A stretch of 64,000 nt of DNA, taken from positions 1-64,000 of the forward strand of contig OMYF01000012.1 of NCBI GenBank assembly GCA_900315205.1, in the 5' to 3' direction. This DNA comes from an uncultured Acidaminococcus sp. (GTDB lineage: Bacteria; Bacillota; Negativicutes; Acidaminococcales; Acidaminococcaceae). Made by a program: the position numbers and the translations under genes. Below are positions 44,812 to 53,526 of this stretch, in pieces; within the stretch, counting starts at the first letter, position 1; every line of letters begins with the position of its first letter. A model generated the notes under the pieces. The model searched no databases and was not told where the DNA came from. It saw only the letters and a list, made by a program, of their open reading frames with translations.

Positions 44812-45523
44812 ACAGGCTCCTTTCCGTTCTGGTTTGATCCAGGGATACTGATAAAAGAATGATGATCGAAGCAGTTTGGATCATAGCCCCGCCTGATAAG
44901 ATCCGCGGTCCCGTCCGTATGGATCGGCCGGGGACCCCGCTGTCAGAAAGACAGCGGGGTCAGGGATGATCTTGGGTAAAAAATATGTCAGATTCATGGG
45001 CAAGCGTCTGCATGAGTCTGGCACGTCTATGCGGAATATCATTCAATTGTAAATAAATGTAAATAAAAAAGGTTTATCTTATGAATTTAACTATATTTTA
45101 CGAAAGAACATCGAATATATCAAGGATATGGAAGTTTTATTTATGATAGTATTTTTTAATGACCATCAGATTGTGAAGTATAATCCTATGCTGATAATAA
45201 AAGACCGGCACTGCCGGCGGCAGGGCATTCCTGCGGCAGAAGGCTGAAAAAAGGGATTGCTTTTCACAGCTTTTTTGCGTCACAGGATATGCCTGGACAG
45301 ATAGTGACTTATTTTTCAGACAATCGAAAAAATCTATACTTTATTTATGGAAATTTTGCAATATTTGATGGATGGGAGCGTGATTCATTCATATTGATAT
45401 GCTATAATAGCAGTATTTTATAAAGAATCCATTATTTTTCGACGTTTTCGATTATTTGTGACAACACCGCCGCGGGCCGCTGTGACAGGGTCCGCATCGT
45501 GTGACGCTGGAAGCGAGGCCCTC
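44812..45523. other. Long intergenic region between the adhesin and the lipoate cluster
   Basis: About 710 bases with no credible gene. A perfect 11-bp hairpin (ACCCCGCTGTC / GACAGCGGGGT, 44934-44960) lies in the adhesin leader. AT-rich DNA at 45030-45190 may carry the adhesin promoter. At 45244-45280 a GGCTGAAAAAAGGGATTGCTTTTCACAGC hairpin-like element (given in parts: GGCTGAAAA and TTTTCACAGC around GATTGCT) resembles the YTGC-loop family. TATAAT at 45403-45408 is a likely -10 box for the lipoate cluster. Confidence 0.5.
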
Positions 45524-46477
45524 ATGCTGACTTTCGAAAATCCTTCACGGGATCCCTTTTATAATCAGGCTTTTGAGGAATATGTGTTCAACACGTACCG
45601 GGATGAGGATATCTTCTTCGTCTGGCAGAACCGGCCCGCTGTCATCGTGGGCTGCAGCCAGAACATCTGCCGGGAAGTCAAGGTCCCGCTGCTGCAGCAG
45701 CTCGGGATCCCCGTCATCCGCCGGATGACGGGCGGAGGCACGGTCTATCACGATGCAGGAAATCTCAATTATACCCTGATCCGGACCCTGCCCCCGGATG
45801 GCCTGCTGGATTATGACAAATGCCTGGCTCCCGTCATCGGAGCCCTGAATGATATGGGGATTCCCGTAAGGAAGAACCGCACCTGTGACATTGCCATCGG
45901 GGAGGAGAAGATCTCGGGCAGCGCCCAGAAAATCCAGAAGGGGAGGATCCTGCACCACGGGACCCTGCTTTTCGATACGGATCTTTCCGTCCTGGATGAA
46001 GTGACCACGGCCTGGAAGAATCAGGCTTTCCAGTCCAGAGGGACGGAATCCGCCATCTGCCCGGTCACGAACATCCGGGCTCATCTTGTCCGGGACATGA
46101 CTTTTGACCAGTTCCGGGAGCAGCTGACCGGCCGTGTCCTGCCGCCGGGCAGCCCCGCTGTGACCCTGAGCCCGGAGCAGCAGGCGGAGGTGTCCCGGCT
46201 CAGCGCAGCCAAATACCACAGCTGGGAATGGACGTGGGGGCGGACGCCTCCTTTCCAGTACCAACGGAAAGGGATCTTCCAGGGGCAGCCGATCGAAGTG
46301 GCCTATGCGGCCCGCCGCGGGATCCTTTCCGATGTGGCCATTGCTTCCCCGCTGTTTGACGGCGCACGGGCAGCAGCCGCTCTCGAAGGGAGCCGGCTTG
46401 ACCCTGACAGCTTCCTCACCCTCTGCCAGTCCCTGGTGGGCGGGGCTGCCCGGGAACTGCTTGACTTTTTGCTGTAA
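45524..46477 (+). CDS. lplA: Lipoate-protein ligase (LplA type), first copy
   Basis: A 317-residue BPL/LPL-fold enzyme that activates lipoate with ATP and attaches it to a carrier lysine. Motifs: VIVGCSQNICREV, IPVIRRMTGGGTVYHDAGNLNYTLI (the RRxxGGGxVxHD loop), IGEEKISGSAQKIQKGRILHHGTLLFDTDL (catalytic Lys in EKISGSAQ) and a C-terminal accessory domain (KYHSWEWTWGRTPPFQYQRKG). The ATG at 45524 follows GCGAGG; an upstream extension of 22 codons reads poorly. It leads the lipoate cluster. Confidence 0.92.
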   Translation: MLTFENPSRDPFYNQAFEEYVFNTYRDEDIFFVWQNRPAVIVGCSQNICREVKVPLLQQLGIPVIRRMTGGGTVYHDAGNLNYTLIRTLPPDGLLDYDKCLAPVIGALNDMGIPVRKNRTCDIAIGEEKISGSAQKIQKGRILHHGTLLFDTDLSVLDEVTTAWKNQAFQSRGTESAICPVTNIRAHLVRDMTFDQFREQLTGRVLPPGSPAVTLSPEQQAEVSRLSAAKYHSWEWTWGRTPPFQYQRKGIFQGQPIEVAYAARRGILSDVAIASPLFDGARAAAALEGSRLDPDSFLTLCQSLVGGAARELLDFLL

Positions 46478-46582
46478 CCTGTTGGACGCCCGCGGATTTG
46501 CATGGCGGACTGTATTCCCGCAGCAGTGCGGAAAGAGGCCTCTTTGCGGAAACCGCGGGTTTGAAAAGAAAGGATGATTACT

Positions 46583-46822
46583 ATGGAAAAGACAATCGTA
46601 ATGCCGAAACTCCGTCCGGAAATGAAATCCGGGACCATTTGTGCCTGGCTCAAAGAAGAAGGCGACCCGGTCCGGGCCGGTGAACCTCTTTTCGAGGTGG
46701 AAACGGACAAGGTCGTGAATCAGGTCGAGGCGACGGAGAGCGGTATCCTGAAGAAACAGCTTTGTGAAGAAAGCGATACGGTGGATGCACTTTCTCCCGT
46801 GGCGATCCTGAAGACAAAGTAA
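46583..46822 (+). CDS. Free-standing lipoyl domain protein (79 aa)
   Basis: A single lipoyl/biotinyl carrier domain of 79 residues. The modified lysine lies in FEVETDKVVNQVEA, the E-T-D-K-V/A motif of lipoyl domains, with the usual KEEGDPVRAGEPL turn before it and the ESGILKK strand after. Normal lipoyl domains are part of E2 or GcvH proteins; here there is no catalytic or E3-binding domain, and no E1/E2/E3 gene in the window. Start is ATG 46583, eight bases after AAAGGA. It lies between a lipoate ligase gene and lipA, suggesting a carrier in lipoyl assembly or transfer. Confidence 0.85.
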   Translation: MEKTIVMPKLRPEMKSGTICAWLKEEGDPVRAGEPLFEVETDKVVNQVEATESGILKKQLCEESDTVDALSPVAILKTK

Positions 46823-46831
46823 GGCACTGCC

Positions 46832-47692
46832 ATGCAGAGAAAGCCGGAATGGCTGAAAGTCCGTTTTAACCAGTCCGCAGTCAGAGAGGTCGCGGAACTG
46901 ATGCAGGGACTGAATCTCAATACGGTATGCAAGGAGGCCAACTGTCCCAATCTGGGAGAATGCTATCTGAAGCATACGGCGACCTTCATGATCCTGGGAA
47001 ATATCTGTACGCGCAACTGCCGGTTCTGCAACGTCGCAACGGGTCGGCCGCTGCCGCCGGATCCGAGGGAACCGGAGAATGTGGCCCGGGCTGCCCGTAA
47101 GCTGGGACTCCGTCATGTCGTCGTGACCTGTTCCACCCGTGACGATCTGCCCGACGGGGGTGCGGAACAGTTTGCCCGAACGGTGCGGGCTCTCCGTGAG
47201 ACCTGTCCCGGCGTGACGGTGGAAACCCTGATTTCCGACATGAAGGGAGATCCCGGATCGCTGGATATCGTGCTGGCGGCTCATCCCGATGTGCTGAACC
47301 ACAATGTGGAGACCGTGCAGGAACTTCAGAAGGCGGTGCGTCCCCAGGCCTCCTACGAACGGTCCCTGGGCGTACTGCGCTACTGCAAGGAGAAGGATCC
47401 GACGATCCTGACCAAGACGGGCTTTATGGTGGGCCTTGGCGAAACGGAGGAACAGATCGACCGTCTCATGGATGACATCCTTGCGACGGGCTGTGATATC
47501 CTCACGATCGGCCAGTACCTGCAGCCTTCGCCGCAGCATTATCCTCTGGCCCGTTATGTGACGCCCGATGAATTCGCCCATTACAAGGAACTGGCTCTCC
47601 GGAAAGGCTTCCGCCATGTGGCTTCAGCGCCCCTGGCGCGCAGTTCCTACAAAGCCTGGGAAGTGCTGGAGGACGTCCATGATCTATATTGA
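46832..47692 (+). CDS. lipA: Lipoyl synthase LipA
   Basis: A 286-residue radical-SAM enzyme that inserts two sulfurs into octanoyl groups on carrier lysines. The auxiliary cluster motif is CKEANCPNLGEC (C-x4-C-x5-C), the SAM cluster motif is CTRNCRFC (C-x3-C-x2-C), and the carboxy-terminal RSSYKA Ser that ligates the auxiliary cluster is present (ARSSYKAWEV). It starts ten bases after the lipoyl-domain stop and overlaps the next gene by 14 bases. Both iron-sulfur clusters would need the Suf system. Confidence 0.97.
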   Translation: MQRKPEWLKVRFNQSAVREVAELMQGLNLNTVCKEANCPNLGECYLKHTATFMILGNICTRNCRFCNVATGRPLPPDPREPENVARAARKLGLRHVVVTCSTRDDLPDGGAEQFARTVRALRETCPGVTVETLISDMKGDPGSLDIVLAAHPDVLNHNVETVQELQKAVRPQASYERSLGVLRYCKEKDPTILTKTGFMVGLGETEEQIDRLMDDILATGCDILTIGQYLQPSPQHYPLARYVTPDEFAHYKELALRKGFRHVASAPLARSSYKAWEVLEDVHDLY

Positions 47693-48665
47693 GACGGGGT
47701 CCGAAGATGTGTATTACAACTTTGGCCTCGAATATTATTTCACGCTGGAAAAGAAACTCCCTGACACGGTTTTTCTTTTCTGGCGGACCACACCGACCCT
47801 GATGGTCGGGAAGTATCAGAATGTGCTCGAAGAAATCAATCTGCCCTACGCGCGGCAGCACGGCATCCATCTCGTCCGGCGCATGAGCGGCGGCGGGACG
47901 ATCTATACGGACCTGGGCGGCTGGCAGTATACCTTTATCCAGCATACGGCGGAGCACCGGATCGAATTCCTGAAATACACGGCTCCCATCATCGGGGCGA
48001 TCCGCTCTCTCGGCGGGGATGCATCCTTTGACGGGCGCAACGATCTGCTCATCAAGGGCCGCAAATTTTCCGGCACGGCCCAGTACCGGCTGGAGGATGC
48101 CGTCGTCCATCACGGTTCTCTGCTTTTTGCCACCGATATCGAGGCCATGACGGCAGCGACGACCGTGGATCCCTATAAGATCATCTCCAGGAGCATCAAA
48201 TCCGTGCGGGACCGTGTGGCGAACCTGTCAGAATTTTTGCCCGGCCCGCTTACGAGCGGGCAGTTCAAGGCAGCGGTGGTGCAGCATGTGATGGACGGCA
48301 GCACGGCCGTGTATAAGCTGACGCCGGAGGATGACCGGCGGATCCGCGAGCTGGCAGAGGAGAAATTCCGCAGCTGGAAGGCTCTTTACGGAACAAATCC
48401 AAAATTCAACATCGAACGTACCGGACACTGCCGCGGCGGCAGGATCCAGTTCAAACTGGACGTGCAGCACGGCATCATCCGGAATGCTTCCGTCTATGGG
48501 GACTTTTTTGCGGCCCTGGACGCGGAGACTATTGCCGGTTCCCTCATCGGCTGCCGCTATGAACATGATGCCGTCCTTGCGGCACTGCGCAGCCACGGAC
48601 TGGATCATGCCATCTACCGCATCTCGGCAGAGGACATGGCCGCTGTGATCGCGGTGCCGGAATAA
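47679..48665 (+). CDS. Lipoate-protein ligase (LplA type), second copy
   Basis: A 328-residue paralogue of the first ligase. Motifs: TLMVGKYQNVLEEI, IHLVRRMSGGGTIYTDLGGWQYTFI, IKGRKFSGTAQYRLEDAVVHHGSLLFATDI with the catalytic Lys in RKFSGTAQ, and a full accessory domain (EKFRSWKALYGTNPKFNIERTG). Both copies keep the Lys, so neither is an obvious LipL/LipM-type Cys amidotransferase. The two may differ in carrier or in use of octanoate versus lipoate. It starts at ATG 47679 inside the end of lipA and ends at a two-way terminator. Confidence 0.92.
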   Translation: MIYIETGSEDVYYNFGLEYYFTLEKKLPDTVFLFWRTTPTLMVGKYQNVLEEINLPYARQHGIHLVRRMSGGGTIYTDLGGWQYTFIQHTAEHRIEFLKYTAPIIGAIRSLGGDASFDGRNDLLIKGRKFSGTAQYRLEDAVVHHGSLLFATDIEAMTAATTVDPYKIISRSIKSVRDRVANLSEFLPGPLTSGQFKAAVVQHVMDGSTAVYKLTPEDDRRIRELAEEKFRSWKALYGTNPKFNIERTGHCRGGRIQFKLDVQHGIIRNASVYGDFFAALDAETIAGSLIGCRYEHDAVLAALRSHGLDHAIYRISAEDMAAVIAVPE

Positions 48666-48681
48666 GAAGCTGTGAAAGGAC

Positions 48682-48724
48682 AAAAGGACTGGAAAGGGGA
48701 ATGTGCCTCTTTCCAGTCCTTTTT
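48682..48724. terminator. Bidirectional terminator, lipoate cluster and oad genes
   Basis: AAAAGGACTGGAAAG / CTTTCCAGTCCTTTT, 15 bp with A-run before and T-run after, directly between convergent genes. Confidence 0.93.
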
Positions 48725-48726
48725 GC

Positions 48727-48849
48727 TTATTTGCCTGCCGGGAACAGTTTTACTAATCCGAAGGTGAGCGCCGTGAAGATGGCCATGATCACAAAAACCA
48801 GGGGATAGGCGATGACGAAAAGCTGCAGGGCAGCGGAAACAGCATGCAT
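48727..48849 (-). CDS. OadG-like small membrane subunit (40 aa)
   Basis: A 40-residue, one-helix protein (MHAVSAALQLFVIAYPLVFV then IMAIFTALTFGLVKLFPAGK). It follows the oadB gene by 88 bases with an AAGGAGG site. Short hydrophobic partners of this kind accompany decarboxylase beta subunits as OadG-related or MmdE/GcdC-like subunits that stabilise the membrane complex. It is below the size limit of most gene callers, and I rest the call on context, RBS and helix. Confidence 0.8.
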   Translation of the reverse strand: MHAVSAALQLFVIAYPLVFVIMAIFTALTFGLVKLFPAGK

Positions 48850-48937
48850 GGTAACGACCTCCTTGGAAACTGACGGAAACAGGATCCGTGACAGGATATG
48901 CAGAAATGACGTGCCGACAGAGCCGGCAGCGGATCTT

Positions 48938-50089
48938 TTACAGCAGGACGGGAATCAGGGCCATGACCAGGCCGCCGGCAACGACGCTCGCCACCTGACC
49001 GGCCACGTTCACTCCGATAGCCTGCTGGATGATGAAATTCGTGGGATCTTCCTTCAGAGCCATCCGGGCGATGACCCGGCCGGAAATGGGGAAGGCGGAG
49101 ATGCCGCAGGCTCCGATCATGGGGTTGATCTTTTTCTTGAGGAACAGGTTGACGAACTTGGCAAAAAGGACCCCGCCCACTGTATCGAAAATGAAGGCGA
49201 CCGCACCCAGACACAGGATCTTCAGCACCTGAGGGGTCAGGATGTTTTCTGCGGTCATCGTGGCGCCCACGGTGATCCCCAGAAGCAGGGTGACCAGATT
49301 GGTCAGCTCGTTCTGGGCACAGCGGGAAAGAGTCTCGCAGCAGCCCGATTCCTTGAGCAGGTTCCCGAACATGAGGGCTCCGATGAGCGGGACCGAAATC
49401 GGGGCTGCGATGCCGGCCACGAGGGTGACCAGCAGCGGAAAGAGGAAAAGAGCTGTCCGGGAAATGGGCTTTTCTTCTTTATAAGGCATACGGATGCGCC
49501 GTTCTTCCCGCGTGGTCAGGAGTTTCACCACCGGAGGCTGCAGGATGGGCACCAGGGACATGTAGCAGAAAGCCGTTACAGTCAGCGGCGCCAGGAGTTC
49601 CCTGGCAAACTTCTGGGCCACGAAGATCGTGGTCGGGCCGTCGGCGGCCCCGATGATCCCGATGGAAGCCGCTTCGTTGAAGGGAAAACCGGCGAGGGCT
49701 GCGCAGAGCGTGGCCGCAAAGATCCCCAGATGGGCCGCCGCGGCAAAGAGCATCATGTAAGGAGCCCGCAGGAGCGGTGCAAAATCACACATGGCGCCGA
49801 TGCCGATGAAGATCAGGACCGGGAACAGTTCATTGGCAATGCCGAGCTGGTAGAGCACGGCCAGAAAGCCCGGTTCCCCGCCGCCGGTGGGCAGGACGGC
49901 AAAATGGCCGGGAATATTGGCCAGGATGCAGCCCACGCCCATGGGAAAGAGCAGCACCGGTTCGTAGCCTTTGCGGACACCCAGATAAATCAGCAGGGCC
50001 CCGATGGCCAGCATGACCCAGACAGTCCAGTCACCCATGCCGATGACTCCGGAGAACAGTTCCTGAAAGATAGTGCTTGCGTTTGACAT
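48938..50089 (-). CDS. Sodium-translocating decarboxylase beta subunit (OadB/GcdB/MmdB family)
   Basis: A 383-residue membrane protein that couples decarboxylation of a biotin-bound carboxyl group to Na+ export. It shows the family's key IIGAADGPTTIFVAQKFA segment with the essential Asp, TVGATMTAENILTPQVL, and GACGISAFPISGRVIARMALKEDP, with about nine to ten helices. The substrate depends on the alpha subunit (oxaloacetate, methylmalonyl-CoA, glutaconyl-CoA), which is not here. I start at ATG 50089; the longer reading runs through the leader. Preceded by a leader with a terminator hairpin. Confidence 0.93.
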   Translation of the reverse strand: MSNASTIFQELFSGVIGMGDWTVWVMLAIGALLIYLGVRKGYEPVLLFPMGVGCILANIPGHFAVLPTGGGEPGFLAVLYQLGIANELFPVLIFIGIGAMCDFAPLLRAPYMMLFAAAAHLGIFAATLCAALAGFPFNEAASIGIIGAADGPTTIFVAQKFARELLAPLTVTAFCYMSLVPILQPPVVKLLTTREERRIRMPYKEEKPISRTALFLFPLLVTLVAGIAAPISVPLIGALMFGNLLKESGCCETLSRCAQNELTNLVTLLLGITVGATMTAENILTPQVLKILCLGAVAFIFDTVGGVLFAKFVNLFLKKKINPMIGACGISAFPISGRVIARMALKEDPTNFIIQQAIGVNVAGQVASVVAGGLVMALIPVLL

Positions 50090-50124
50090 TTCATCACCCC
50101 GTAATAGATTGTGCCAGGCCATGT

Positions 50125-50238
50125 ATAAAAAAAGACCCGACATTTTTCAATGCCAGGTCTTCGCCATCCTTCCTGCCCCTGTGCCATACGCAGAAAGGAA
50201 ATATCCAGTTGACTGTGATTTTTGACGCCCTCATTATA
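50125..50238 (-). promoter_or_regulatory. oadB leader: promoter, hairpin and terminator
   Basis: On the minus strand TTGCGC (50256-50261) and TATAAT (50233-50238) have a 17-base spacer. The transcript then holds a hairpin CCTTTCTGC / GCAGGAAGG (50068-region complement: 50168-50176 with 50090-style pairing at 50190-50198) and a second hairpin AAGACCTGGCATT / AATGTCGGGTCTT (50132-50161) ending in a T-run at 50125-50133, 36 bases before the oadB start. This is a leader with its own terminator, the layout of a riboswitch or attenuator. Confidence 0.6.
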
Positions 50239-50505
50239 CTGCATCCGCCTGTTTTGCGCAAGCCAGTTCTTTAACCGGGGTATGTGGTATAATATAGAAA
50301 CAGATTTCAGGGGTATGAGCATCTGTGGAGCAGCCTGCGGGGAAACAAATCCCGGGCGCAGCGGGAATGAGCCTGGAATATGCCTTTTGCTGCACAGGCG
50401 GCATTTCCCCACAGGACCGGAATGTCGGGCTGCTTTTTGGAGCATCGTACCGCTGGAGACAAGGGACCGGTCCGCCGGTCCTGCTACAATAGGAGAGTGA
50501 CAGAA

Positions 50506-51519
50506 ATGGATTTTAAGGAAGTCATGGAAAACGCAAGGAAATGCCTGGGCAAGTGCAAAGGATGTCCGGTCTGCAACGGGATCGCCTGCAAAAATATGAT
50601 CCCGGGCCCGGGGGCCAAGGGAATCGGTGACACGGCAATCCGGAACTATGCCAAATGGCAGGAAATCCGTGTAGTCATGGATACTCTCTGTGAGAAGCGG
50701 CCGGCCGACACGTCCATCGAGCTTTTCGGACGTACCTTCAAGTATCCGATCTTTGCCGGTCCTGTGGGCGCTGTGGCCATGCACTACAGCGACAAATACA
50801 ATGATGTGACGTACAATGCGGAACTGGTTCCCGGCTGCGCGGAAGCAGGGATCGCCGCATTCACGGGCGACGGCATGGATCCCATGGTGATGCAGGGCGC
50901 CACGGATGCCATCAAGGCCTGCAATGGCGTGGGCGTGCCGACGGTAAAACCCTGGAATACCCAGATGATTGCGGAAAAGATGGAACTCGTGAAGCAATCC
51001 GGCGCTTTTGCCGTAGCCATGGATGTGGATGCGGCCGGACTGCCTTTCCTGAAGAATTTCGTGCCGCCCGCGGGCAGCAAGTCCGTGGCTGAAATGAAGG
51101 AAATCATTGCCCTGGCCGGTAAACCCTTCATCATCAAGGGCATCATGAGCGTCAAGGGAGCCCTGAAAGCTGTGGAAGCCGGTGCTTCTGCAATCGTCGT
51201 CTCCAACCATGGCGGCCGTGTCCTCGACCAGAGCCCGGCTACGGCGGAAGTGCTGCCTGAAATTGCCGCGGCCGTCAAGGGCAAGGTCAAGATCTTTGTG
51301 GACGGCGGGATCCGCACGGGTGTGGATGTCTTCAAGGCACTGGCTCTCGGCGCCGATGCAGTCCTCATTGCCAGACCGTTCGTCAATGCTGTCTATGGCG
51401 GAGGCAAGGAAGGCGCTGCGTGCCTTGCGGCCAAACTGGGGGCTGAGCTGGCTGATGCCATGGAAATGTGCGGCGCAGCTTCCCTGAAGGATATCCAGCC
51501 CGATATGGTACGGAGGTAA
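50506..51519 (+). CDS. Alpha-hydroxy-acid oxidizing FMN protein with Cys-rich N terminus
   Basis: A 337-residue TIM-barrel flavoprotein of the lactate/glycolate oxidase family. Core motifs: IKGIMSVKGALKAVEAGASAIVVSNHGGRVLDQSPATAEVLPEI with the catalytic His-Gly-Gly-Arg, and IFVDGGIRTGVDVFKALALGADAVLIARPF that binds FMN phosphate. The first 30 residues carry five Cys (CLGKCKGCPVCNGIACKNM) in place of the usual lid region, suggesting a metal or Fe-S site and an anaerobic electron acceptor rather than oxygen. ATG 50506 follows AGGAGAG. It starts an apparent four-gene run with ktrB, ktrA and trmH. Confidence 0.85.
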   Translation: MDFKEVMENARKCLGKCKGCPVCNGIACKNMIPGPGAKGIGDTAIRNYAKWQEIRVVMDTLCEKRPADTSIELFGRTFKYPIFAGPVGAVAMHYSDKYNDVTYNAELVPGCAEAGIAAFTGDGMDPMVMQGATDAIKACNGVGVPTVKPWNTQMIAEKMELVKQSGAFAVAMDVDAAGLPFLKNFVPPAGSKSVAEMKEIIALAGKPFIIKGIMSVKGALKAVEAGASAIVVSNHGGRVLDQSPATAEVLPEIAAAVKGKVKIFVDGGIRTGVDVFKALALGADAVLIARPFVNAVYGGGKEGAACLAAKLGAELADAMEMCGAASLKDIQPDMVRR

Positions 51520-51523
51520 GCTT

Positions 51524-52852
51524 TTGCTGGAAAAGCATCGATTCACGCCGAACCAGGTCGTGGCGCTGACCTTTGCCGGTCTGATCCTGGCAGGGACTCT
51601 GCTGCTCATGCTGCCGGCGGCCAGCCGGGACGGGAAGGGGCTGTCCTTTGTGGATGCGCTCTTTACGGCCACGTCCGCTTCCTGTGTCACAGGACTTGTC
51701 GTGGTGGATACGGGGACCTTTTTTTCCACTTTCGGGCAGCTCGTGCTCATCCTCCTGATCCAGACGGGCGGCCTGGGACTGATGCTTTTTGCGACTCTTT
51801 TTTCAGTCGTCCGGGGACGCAGGATCAATCTCCAGGACCGGATGAATATCCAGGCGTCACTGAACCAGGACGACCTCAACGGCGTCGTCCGGATGAGCCT
51901 CAAAGTGGCCCGCTACACGGCAGCGGTGGAACTCTTTTTCGGGACACTGCTGTGCTTCCGCTTTGTGCCGCAGTTCGGGATCCGGGGCATCTATTACGCC
52001 TACTGGCACGCCATTTCGGCCTTCTGCAATGCCGGGTTCGATCTTTTCGGCCATTTCCGGAGCCTGACGGGGTATGCCGGTGACCTGTGGGTGAACCTTG
52101 TCATCAGCGCCCTCGTCATCCTGGGCGGCATCGGTTTTCCGGTCATGAGCGATGTCCTGGAAAAGCGGCACTTTTCAAAGCTGCATCTCCATACGAAGAT
52201 TGTCCTGGTGACGACGGTTTTCCTGCTTGTGTCAGGGACCTGTCTCATCGAGTTCCTGGAAGCGGGCAATGCGAAGACCCTGGCGGCGCTGCCTTTGCCG
52301 CAGCAGTGGCTTGCAAGCTTCTTCCAGTCCATGTCCACGCGCACGGCGGGTTTCAACACGCTCGATCTGAACCAGCTCCGGTCTTCGACGATGCTGGTCA
52401 TGATCGTCCTGATGGTCATCGGGGCATCGCCGGCCTCCACGGGCGGCGGCATCAAGACGACGACCTTTGCCCTGCTCCTCCTGACGGCCCGGCAGGTCGT
52501 GCAGCAGCGGGAGGAATGTGTGATCTTTGGACGGCGTATCGATAATGATACGCTCTTCCGGGCTTTTGCCATTGCGACGCTTTCGATGGTATGGATCTTC
52601 GTTGCTGTCATCGGCATCACTTATCTGGAAGATACGAATTTCCTTTATACGCTCTTTGAAGTGGCTTCGGCCTATGCGACGGTAGGGATGTCGGCGGGAC
52701 TGTCGCCGCAGCTTTCTGCGGGGAGCAAGCTCATCATGGCCGTGACCATGTACGCCGGCCGCGTGGGCATCATGACTTTTGCCATGTCGCTGACGGCCCG
52801 GCGGAAACAGTCCGCCATCCGGTATCCCAGTGAAAAGATCATTGTAGGCTGA
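51524..52852 (+). CDS. ktrB: Potassium uptake protein, TrkH/KtrB family
   Basis: A 442-residue K+ channel-like transporter. The four selectivity-filter loops are visible: ATSASCVTGLVVVD, HAISAFCNAGFDLF, STRTAGFNTLD and SAYATVGMSAGL; the gating loop GASPASTGGGIKTTT lies in M2C2. KtrB-type proteins need the RCK subunit encoded next. Start is a TTG at 51524 directly behind GGAGGTAA, four bases after the previous stop. Confidence 0.95.
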   Translation: MLEKHRFTPNQVVALTFAGLILAGTLLLMLPAASRDGKGLSFVDALFTATSASCVTGLVVVDTGTFFSTFGQLVLILLIQTGGLGLMLFATLFSVVRGRRINLQDRMNIQASLNQDDLNGVVRMSLKVARYTAAVELFFGTLLCFRFVPQFGIRGIYYAYWHAISAFCNAGFDLFGHFRSLTGYAGDLWVNLVISALVILGGIGFPVMSDVLEKRHFSKLHLHTKIVLVTTVFLLVSGTCLIEFLEAGNAKTLAALPLPQQWLASFFQSMSTRTAGFNTLDLNQLRSSTMLVMIVLMVIGASPASTGGGIKTTTFALLLLTARQVVQQREECVIFGRRIDNDTLFRAFAIATLSMVWIFVAVIGITYLEDTNFLYTLFEVASAYATVGMSAGLSPQLSAGSKLIMAVTMYAGRVGIMTFAMSLTARRKQSAIRYPSEKIIVG

Positions 52853-52866
52853 AGGGGAAGGATCTC

Positions 52867-53526
52867 ATGGAAAAAACGAAACAGTTTGTCGTCTGGGGCC
52901 TGGGCCGTTTCGGCAGTTCCGTGGCGGTAACCCTTGCGGATATGGGCCACGAGGTCCTGGGCATCGATAACAATGAAGAGGTCGTCCAGAATATGGCCGA
53001 CAGGCTGACCCATGTCGTCGTCAGTGAAACGGTGGATGAAAATGTGGTGAAGAGCCTGGGCCTCCGCAATTTCGACGCGGCGGTCATCGCCATCGGCGAA
53101 CTCGAACCCAGTCTGCTGTGCTGCATGCTCCTGAAGGAAGCTGGTTTGCACAAGATCGTGGCCAAGGCATCCTCCGCCATCCACGGCAAGATGCTGAAAA
53201 AACTCGGAGCGACGTCCGTGATCTATCCGGAACGGGATATGGGGCGGCGTGTGGGCCACAGCCTGGGATATACCAATATCCTGGATTTCGTGGAGCTGTC
53301 CGATGATATCGTCCTGGTGGAAATCGACGCGCCGCAGGATGCTGTCGGCAGGAACCTGATCGAGCTCGATGTCCGCCGGAAGTACGGAGTGAACGTCGTG
53401 GCGGTGAAACATCCGGACAAACGGACTGAAATCAGTATGGATCCCCGCAAACCGCTGCAGGAAAAAGATGTCCTTGTCCTCATCGGGAGCCAGGAATCCA
53501 TCAGCCGCCTGAGGAATGAATTATGA
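52867..53526 (+). CDS. ktrA: Potassium uptake regulatory subunit KtrA (RCK)
   Basis: A 219-residue RCK protein. Residues 1-140 form the N-terminal Rossmann domain (FVVWGLGRFGSSVAVTLADMGHEVLGIDNNEE), followed by a TrkA_C domain (DIVLVEIDAPQDAVGRNLIELDVRRKYGVNVVAVKHP ... EKDVLVLIGSQESISRL). It forms a ring that binds ATP/ADP or c-di-AMP and gates KtrB. It overlaps the next gene by four bases (ATGA). Confidence 0.95.
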   Translation: MEKTKQFVVWGLGRFGSSVAVTLADMGHEVLGIDNNEEVVQNMADRLTHVVVSETVDENVVKSLGLRNFDAAVIAIGELEPSLLCCMLLKEAGLHKIVAKASSAIHGKMLKKLGATSVIYPERDMGRRVGHSLGYTNILDFVELSDDIVLVEIDAPQDAVGRNLIELDVRRKYGVNVVAVKHPDKRTEISMDPRKPLQEKDVLVLIGSQESISRLRNEL

